Shown here one piece after another: positions 5,560-8,364 of a DNA stretch of 8,364 nucleotides. The stretch lies in assembly GCA_005877535.1 (NCBI GenBank), contig VBOM01000047.1:1-8364 (forward strand). The letters are read 5' to 3'. The notes below the pieces were generated by a model that was not told the DNA's origin, ran no database searches, and saw only the letters and a list, made by a program, of their open reading frames with translations. Position 1 is the first letter of the stretch. Each line of letters begins with the position of its first letter. This stretch comes from Nitrospirota bacterium. GTDB taxonomy: Bacteria; Nitrospirota; Nitrospiria; Nitrospirales; Nitrospiraceae. The position numbers were made by a program, and so were the translations under genes.

Positions 5560-6157
5560 GAAGCAAGCCCTCATTACTTCAACTCCTGACATCTGCCAGC
5601 TTCGTTCTCGCGTCGCTCGGAGACTCTGGATTTCCGATTCAGTCTGAGTCGGAGATGAAGTGGGGTCAGACTGCAAGGTGCCGACGAGCCATGACCGGTA
5701 GTCGACCGAGAGAGCCGGAGCAGAGGTCATGACGCCATCCGCGCGGGTCTTCCGGAGAAAAAGACCACTATTTCGTTGGGTCTGGCTTTGGCCAATGCGG
5801 CCTGGAGATGAGGAGAGAGGAGTCGGGCATCGTCAGTGGGAAAAGCCGTCTCCGGCTGTGGTCCTTTTCTCAGGATTCAGTACCTGAAAAAGCTGATCGC
5901 CGGTTGTATCCTCACGGATGGCAAGATCTCAGCGAGATCAGTGGCGGTCAATGCAGGAATGTGCCAACGGGCGTTTCAGAGACTTCCTCCTGAAACAAGG
6001 GACTGTCCAACCGCACAAGAATGGTTGAGTCCTCATATACCGTCCGGGAGAAAGCGGGAGGGTTCGCATAGTTCACGAGGAGCGAGACCATCACTAAGGC
6101 GATCAGGCCGGAAGTGATCACGCGTATCCGCTCTGAGAAGGTGGCTGGAATTTTCAT
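5560..6157 (-). pseudogene. Multiply disrupted gene for a membrane-anchored protein
   Basis: Three minus-strand frames join into one protein-like sequence. Segment 1 starts at ATG 6157: MKIPATFSERIRV, a membrane helix (SGLIALVMVSLLVNYA), then RTVYEDSTILVRLDSPLF to FLH, where it stops at 5950-5948. One base back, segment 2 continues from 5951 as LTATDLAEILPSVRIQPAISFFRY. It meets TGA at 5879-5877, then goes on in the same frame as ILRKGPQPE to ARPNEIVVFFSGRPA and ends at 5729-5727. Segment 3 resumes in another frame near 5740 as DGVMTSAPALSVDY to SWQMSGVEV. At least two frameshifts and one nonsense codon are therefore needed. The left end is approximate. The pieces resemble an uncharacterised small membrane-anchored protein of Nitrospira type from memory only. 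Alternative: segment 1 alone is made as a 69-residue peptide. Confidence 0.6.
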
Positions 6158-6165
6158 CGAGCAGG

Positions 6166-6194
6166 ATTATAGCAGAAGAACCGGGTAGGACAAC
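6166..6194 (-). promoter_or_regulatory. Strong-looking promoter of the disrupted minus-strand gene
   Basis: On the minus strand TTGTCC (6194-6189) is followed after 17 bases by TATAAT (6171-6166), a perfect -10 preceded by TGC, an extended -10. Transcription would start near 6160, only a few bases before the ATG at 6157, so the message would be almost leaderless; no Shine-Dalgarno sequence is seen. It diverges from the box of the second adhesin-E-like gene. Confidence 0.6.
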
Positions 6195-6219
6195 GACGGG
6201 TGAAGCTTCCGCATCTTGC

Positions 6220-6246
6220 TAGAATAACCCTCCTGCGAGGCTCCTC
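6220..6246 (+). promoter_or_regulatory. TAGAAT box and mini-hairpin before the second adhesin-E-like gene
   Basis: The box is at 6220-6225. CCTC (6229-6232), loop CTGC and GAGG (6237-6240) precede the ATG at 6247. The bases of the stem differ from those at 4406-4420 but pairing is kept, and GAGG again serves as the ribosome binding site. No convincing -35 is found. Confidence 0.4.
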
Positions 6247-6744
6247 ATGCCTGTTGTCTTGCGTCCCTCCCGTCGCCTTCTCCTGCCGGGCTCTGTCACG
6301 CACCCCGCGGGATCTTTCCGTACGCTGCCGCTGGCCTACTTCTCGGGTTTCTGGTTATTGATCACACTGCTGTTTCTGAGTACTGTTCCAGCCTATGCTG
6401 AGTGGGTGGCGGTTGAGAGAGACTATTTTTCACCAGGACTATCGACTATCTATATCGATCCAGACACCATTCGCAGAGAAGGGAACCTGGTCATGGTATG
6501 GCAGCTAGTTGATTTTAAGACCATGCAAGGAGGGAGAAGCCCTACTCGATTCTTATCTACGAAGACTCACAAGCAATTCGACTGCGCGGGAAAGCGCTTT
6601 CGATTGCTGGCATTCACGGAGTTTACAGACGGTATGGGAACCGGGATGCCGGATGATGGATACGTAGACAAGGGCCACTGGCTGCCGGTTGAGCCAGAGA
6701 GTATTAATCAAGCTCTGTGGGAAATGGCTTGCGGCAAGGAGTGA
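6247..6744 (+). CDS. Secreted adhesin-E-like protein, paralogue 2
   Basis: Protein of 165 residues with the same plan as the protein at 4426-4944. The signal peptide core (FWLLITLLFLSTVPAYA) is cleaved after residue 51. The mature part carries W53, IYIDPDTIRREGNLVMVWQL (68-87), STKTHKQFDC with C113, LLAFTEF, GHWLPVEPES and ALWEMAC with C162. The conserved cysteine pair suggests one disulfide. The loop after KTMQG is seven residues shorter than in paralogue 1. The mature domains are nearly identical at strands and differ mainly in loops and in the signal peptide, which fits recent duplication with a preserved fold. Presumed location is the periplasm or outer surface. The assignment to the Adhesin_E family is by pattern; ligand and partner are unknown. 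Confidence 0.75.
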   Translation: MPVVLRPSRRLLLPGSVTHPAGSFRTLPLAYFSGFWLLITLLFLSTVPAYAEWVAVERDYFSPGLSTIYIDPDTIRREGNLVMVWQLVDFKTMQGGRSPTRFLSTKTHKQFDCAGKRFRLLAFTEFTDGMGTGMPDDGYVDKGHWLPVEPESINQALWEMACGKE

Positions 6745-6785
6745 GCGCCGCCGGATGCAACCTTCGACGTGACAAGGTTGACACA

Positions 6786-6890
6786 ATGAACTGCCAGTGC
6801 CTCACATGCGACAGCATGGTCTTAGCCATCATTCTTCATGAACGTTTTTGCGGCAATCGCCGTTCCGCTGCTCTTGCGCGTGAATCGTGA
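6786..6890 (+). CDS. Possible 34-residue peptide with HERF motif
   Basis: ATG at 6786 opens 34 codons ending TGA 6888-6890. It reads MNCQCLTCDSMVLAIILHER, then FCGNRRSAALARES. The second half resembles the frame at the right window edge (YLARIIHERFYCNHRSL). The three cysteines at the start are in a region shared with the flank of the duplicated unit and may be chance. No ribosome binding site is visible. It may be the degraded end of a larger, repeated gene. Confidence 0.25.
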   Translation: MNCQCLTCDSMVLAIILHERFCGNRRSAALARES

Positions 6891-7115
6891 GCGAGACAGG
6901 CAAGACGTGCACGACAGGCGCGACTCGCGACGATGAAACATAGGACCAGTCCCGCCTTTCTCGCAACTCTCGCGAGTCTCGCGCGAATTACGAGATACGC
7001 TTCACAAGGAACGGGCTTTCGGGCGGTGTCGCGACGAACCGTCAGGAATAATGCAGGCTGGAAGAGGCGACCGTCTCCAACATGGGGGGATGGTCGACAG
7101 CATATAAATTCTATT
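6891..7115. other. Intergenic stretch rich in GCGAGAC-type runs and one inverted repeat
   Basis: No gene is supported. GACTCGCGA (6922-6930) pairs exactly with TCGCGAGTC (6970-6978). The start reads GAGCGAGACAGGCAAGACG, similar to GCGAGACGGGCGAGAC near 8319-8334, so this G/A/C-rich run accompanies the HERF peptide motif at both places. Confidence 0.45.
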
Positions 7116-7499
7116 TTATGTCTTCAACTTCTGGAAGACGCCTAGTGGGGTATAGAGGGAATACCGCCAACTCGATGGCCCAAAGGAATAAAACGTGTAT
7201 GCCCAGATGGCTACATCGGTCACACTGCCCCATTCACCCTTTCCCTGCGACACACGATACAGCACTAACAAAATACCTATTATGGCAAGGAAGCGAAGTA
7301 GGTGACAGCCGACCGACAGCCGAAGAAGGGATAGCACCGTGGCTCCTATGAGAGAGCCGGCAAACAAATCTGATGCGAAGAGGGTACCATCGGTAATATC
7401 TCTAGACAAAAAATGCCAGGCCCCCATCCACAGGAGGAGAATATGAAAGCCCCACCAAGTGAGCGTTCCAAGTAGCACATCCTTTTGTGAGGTCTCCAT
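7116..7499 (-). CDS. Small multi-spanning membrane protein, unknown family
   Basis: Protein of 127 residues. Hydrophobic stretches at about 12-31 (TLTWWGFHILLLWMGAWHF), 43-62 and 66-82 (LLRFLAIIGILLVLYRV) predict three membrane helices; a weaker one may lie at 94-106. The short polar N-terminus (METSQKD) and the basic residues after the third helix are compatible with an inner membrane protein. AGGG (7510-7507) lies seven bases before the ATG; this is an acceptable but not strong site. No catalytic or transport motif is recognised. It is alone on its strand. The tail (SSWRYSLYTPLGVFQKLKT) is polar and rich in aromatics. Amino acid composition and length make a real gene likely. Confidence 0.6.
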   Translation of the reverse strand: METSQKDVLLGTLTWWGFHILLLWMGAWHFLSRDITDGTLFASDLFAGSLIGATVLSLLRLSVGCHLLRFLAIIGILLVLYRVSQGKGEWGSVTDVAIWAYTFYSFGPSSWRYSLYTPLGVFQKLKT

Positions 7500-7668
7500 C
7501 CAACAACCCTCATCTCATCTGGTTACTGACGACAGTTTTTCCGCTCGATGCGATTATTCGCACGCGCGGCGGCAAACTTATACGCCTGCTTCGTGGATTG
7601 ACTCGACGCGTCGGCGCTGCCGCACGCGAGCGGACTACTATAGCAGAAACCGATAACGAAAAGTGGTA
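7500..7668. other. Upstream region of the membrane protein gene
   Basis: No gene is supported. It contains a perfect 10-base palindrome CGACGCGTCG (7604-7613). On the minus strand it also has TGCTATAGT, an extended -10-like sequence near 7640, whose -35 is poor. Either could serve the membrane protein gene at 7499, with a long leader, but evidence is weak. Confidence 0.3.
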
Positions 7669-7697
7669 TTGCGTGGTTGCCTCTGCCTCGTTAGAAT
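7669..7697 (+). promoter_or_regulatory. Promoter-like TTGCGT-17-TAGAAT facing the 7707-8092 element
   Basis: TTGCGT (7669-7674) is followed after exactly 17 bases by TAGAAT (7692-7697). Transcription would begin around 7703-7706, at the left end of the inverted-repeat element. The -35 part lies in a string (ATTGCGTGGTTGCC) that recurs at 3359. No protein gene with a ribosome binding site follows. Confidence 0.5.
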
Positions 7698-7706
7698 CCC
7701 TCTAAT

Positions 7707-8092
7707 AGGATGCTGAAAAAATCCGCCAGCAGGGGAGGGATGGCCCGGTGAGTCCCCTGTGCTCGCGCAACGCGCGGTCTCAGAAGAACAGGAGGGGAGC
7801 AGCCAGACCATCCTTCTTGCTCGCAGAACGCGCACGATAAAACTGTGCTCGTCCGATGCGCGCAGTGAAGGACAGTCTGGCCGTTCCCCTGGTGGCGAAG
7901 TGGGGAAAATCGGAAGACCCTCGCCCGGGCTAATGGCACGTCTCGGCGTGCCAGTGGGTGGGAGGGTGAGAAAGTTGCGCGCAGTGGGGGACTCATCCGG
8001 GTCATCCTGGGGACAACGAACACGAGCAAGCTTGGAAGTATCATACTTGTTCACTCGCTGCGGCCTTGCTGGACTGACTTTTTGAGCATCCT
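7707..8092 (+). mobile_element. Non-autonomous, MITE-like repeat element with terminal inverted repeats
   Basis: The left end (7707-7731: AGGATGCTGAAAAAATCC, then GCCAGCA) and right end (8068-8092) are imperfect inverted repeats of about 25 bases. Inside, GGATGGCCCGGTGAGTCCCC (7738-7757) pairs with 7986-8007. AGGGGA plus CCAGACCATCCTTC (7793-7798, 7803-7816) pairs with GAAGGACAGTCTGG plus TCCCCT (7867-7880, 7885-7890). CCCTCGCCC and GGCACG (7918-7926, 7935-7940) pair with CGTGCC and GGGTGGGAGGG (7947-7952, 7956-7966). No transposase is encoded and frames inside have no ribosome binding sites. Single ends of the same family occur at 4373-4396 and 5145-5168. No clear target-site duplication is seen. 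It might equally be a structured RNA gene or a large REP-type repeat. Confidence 0.6.
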
Positions 8093-8230
8093 TCGAGAGC
8101 GTTCTTCTGTTGTGCCGCATGTGGGACCATCAAATTCTAGCGTGCCAAAATAGTTTTTCCGTAGCCTGGCAAGTTAATCTTGTGTCCGAGACTGGTTGAT
8201 CCCATACGGTATTTCGCAGATGCACCAACC

Positions 8231-8364
8231 ATGAATCGTCGGCCAATTGAGATGAGGCACTATTTAGCCCGCATTATTCATGAGCGATTCTACTGCAATC
8301 ACCGATCCCTGACTCAAGCGAGACGGGCGAGACTGGCGGGAATAGCGCGACAAGGAGGAACAGG
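8231..8364 (+). CDS. Possible partial gene with HERF motif, running off the window
   Basis: An open frame has no stop from 8165 to the window end; the first ATG is at 8231. It reads MNRRPIEMRHYLARIIHERF, then YCNHRSLTQARRAR. The LARIIHERF-x-x-N-x-RS part matches the short frame at 6816-6890. The tail is Arg/Ala/Gly-rich and is produced by a repetitive GCGAGACGGGCGAGAC run, so it may be non-coding repeat. No ribosome binding site lies before 8231. The remaining bases 8093-8230 hold nothing I can support. Confidence 0.25.
   Translation, partial: MNRRPIEMRHYLARIIHERFYCNHRSLTQARRARLAGIARQGGT

Larger units (their letters stand above)
6218..6816 (+). repeat. Segmental duplication, unit 2 (adhesin-E-like gene with flanks)
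   Basis: Partner of 4397-5016. The fold-back repeat found before unit 1 is absent here; upstream similarity is limited to GCATCTTGCTAGAATA, which recalls the GCATCCT end of the repeat family. Similarity at the 3' side stops near GCGACAGCATGG. Confidence 0.8.

Noticed and set aside
5634..5652. Near-palindrome CCGATTCAGTCTGAGTCGG
   Set aside because: It lies within the protein-like third segment of the disrupted gene and is far from any start, so an operator role has no support.
5836..6117. Plus-strand frame of 93 codons
   Set aside because: It runs opposite to the joined protein-like segments of the disrupted minus-strand gene and has no start signal.
7638..8120. Three overlapping frames of 108-160 codons inside the right-hand repeat element
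   Set aside because: They lie in a region dominated by inverted repeats, lack ribosome binding sites, and have Arg/Pro/Ser-rich low-quality products on both strands.

Overview
The window looks like an accessory, repeat-rich stretch of a Gram-negative chromosome, most likely from the Nitrospira lineage (Nitrospirota). That assignment is inference. It rests on paired exported adhesin-E-like proteins, several small exported or membrane proteins of the kind I associate with Nitrospira, a recurrent TAGAAT -10 box, and an interspersed repeat whose ends read like GCTGGCGGACTTTTTCAGC. No rRNA, tRNA or CRISPR array was seen.

Left part (1-2660, minus strand). An exported SlyD-type FKBP peptidyl-prolyl isomerase (49-678) may be preceded by a 35-codon ORF. 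Three spaced ATG-TAG units lie just upstream of its ribosome binding site. Next comes an FAD-dependent oxidoreductase with a C-terminal Rieske 2Fe-2S domain (1028-2554) and a plausible promoter at 2625-2653. These are the only genes with clear metabolic or folding roles.

Middle part (2690-6900). This is built from duplicated modules. A cassette of about 360 bp, with a promoter-like box and a 64-65 residue one-helix membrane protein, occurs at 2907-3272 and 3907-4267. An adhesin-E-like secreted protein occurs as two intact paralogues (4426-4944 and 6247-6744), and a decayed 5' fragment of a third lies at about 3712-3868. A fold-back repeat precedes both the first paralogue and a secreted helix-hairpin-helix protein (5190-5501). 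A minus-strand gene (about 5560-6157) keeps a good promoter and N-terminus but is broken by frameshifts and an in-frame stop. A 63-residue exported or membrane protein sits at 3487-3678.

Right part (6900-8364). A multi-spanning membrane protein (7116-7499, minus) is followed by a non-coding element of 386 bp (7707-8092). The element has terminal inverted repeats and a nested stem plan, and a TTGCGT-17-TAGAAT promoter-like sequence ends at its left edge. The window closes with an open frame that shares a His-Glu-Arg-Phe peptide motif with a short frame at 6786-6890. The main story is local duplication, decay and spread of small elements, not one metabolic operon.
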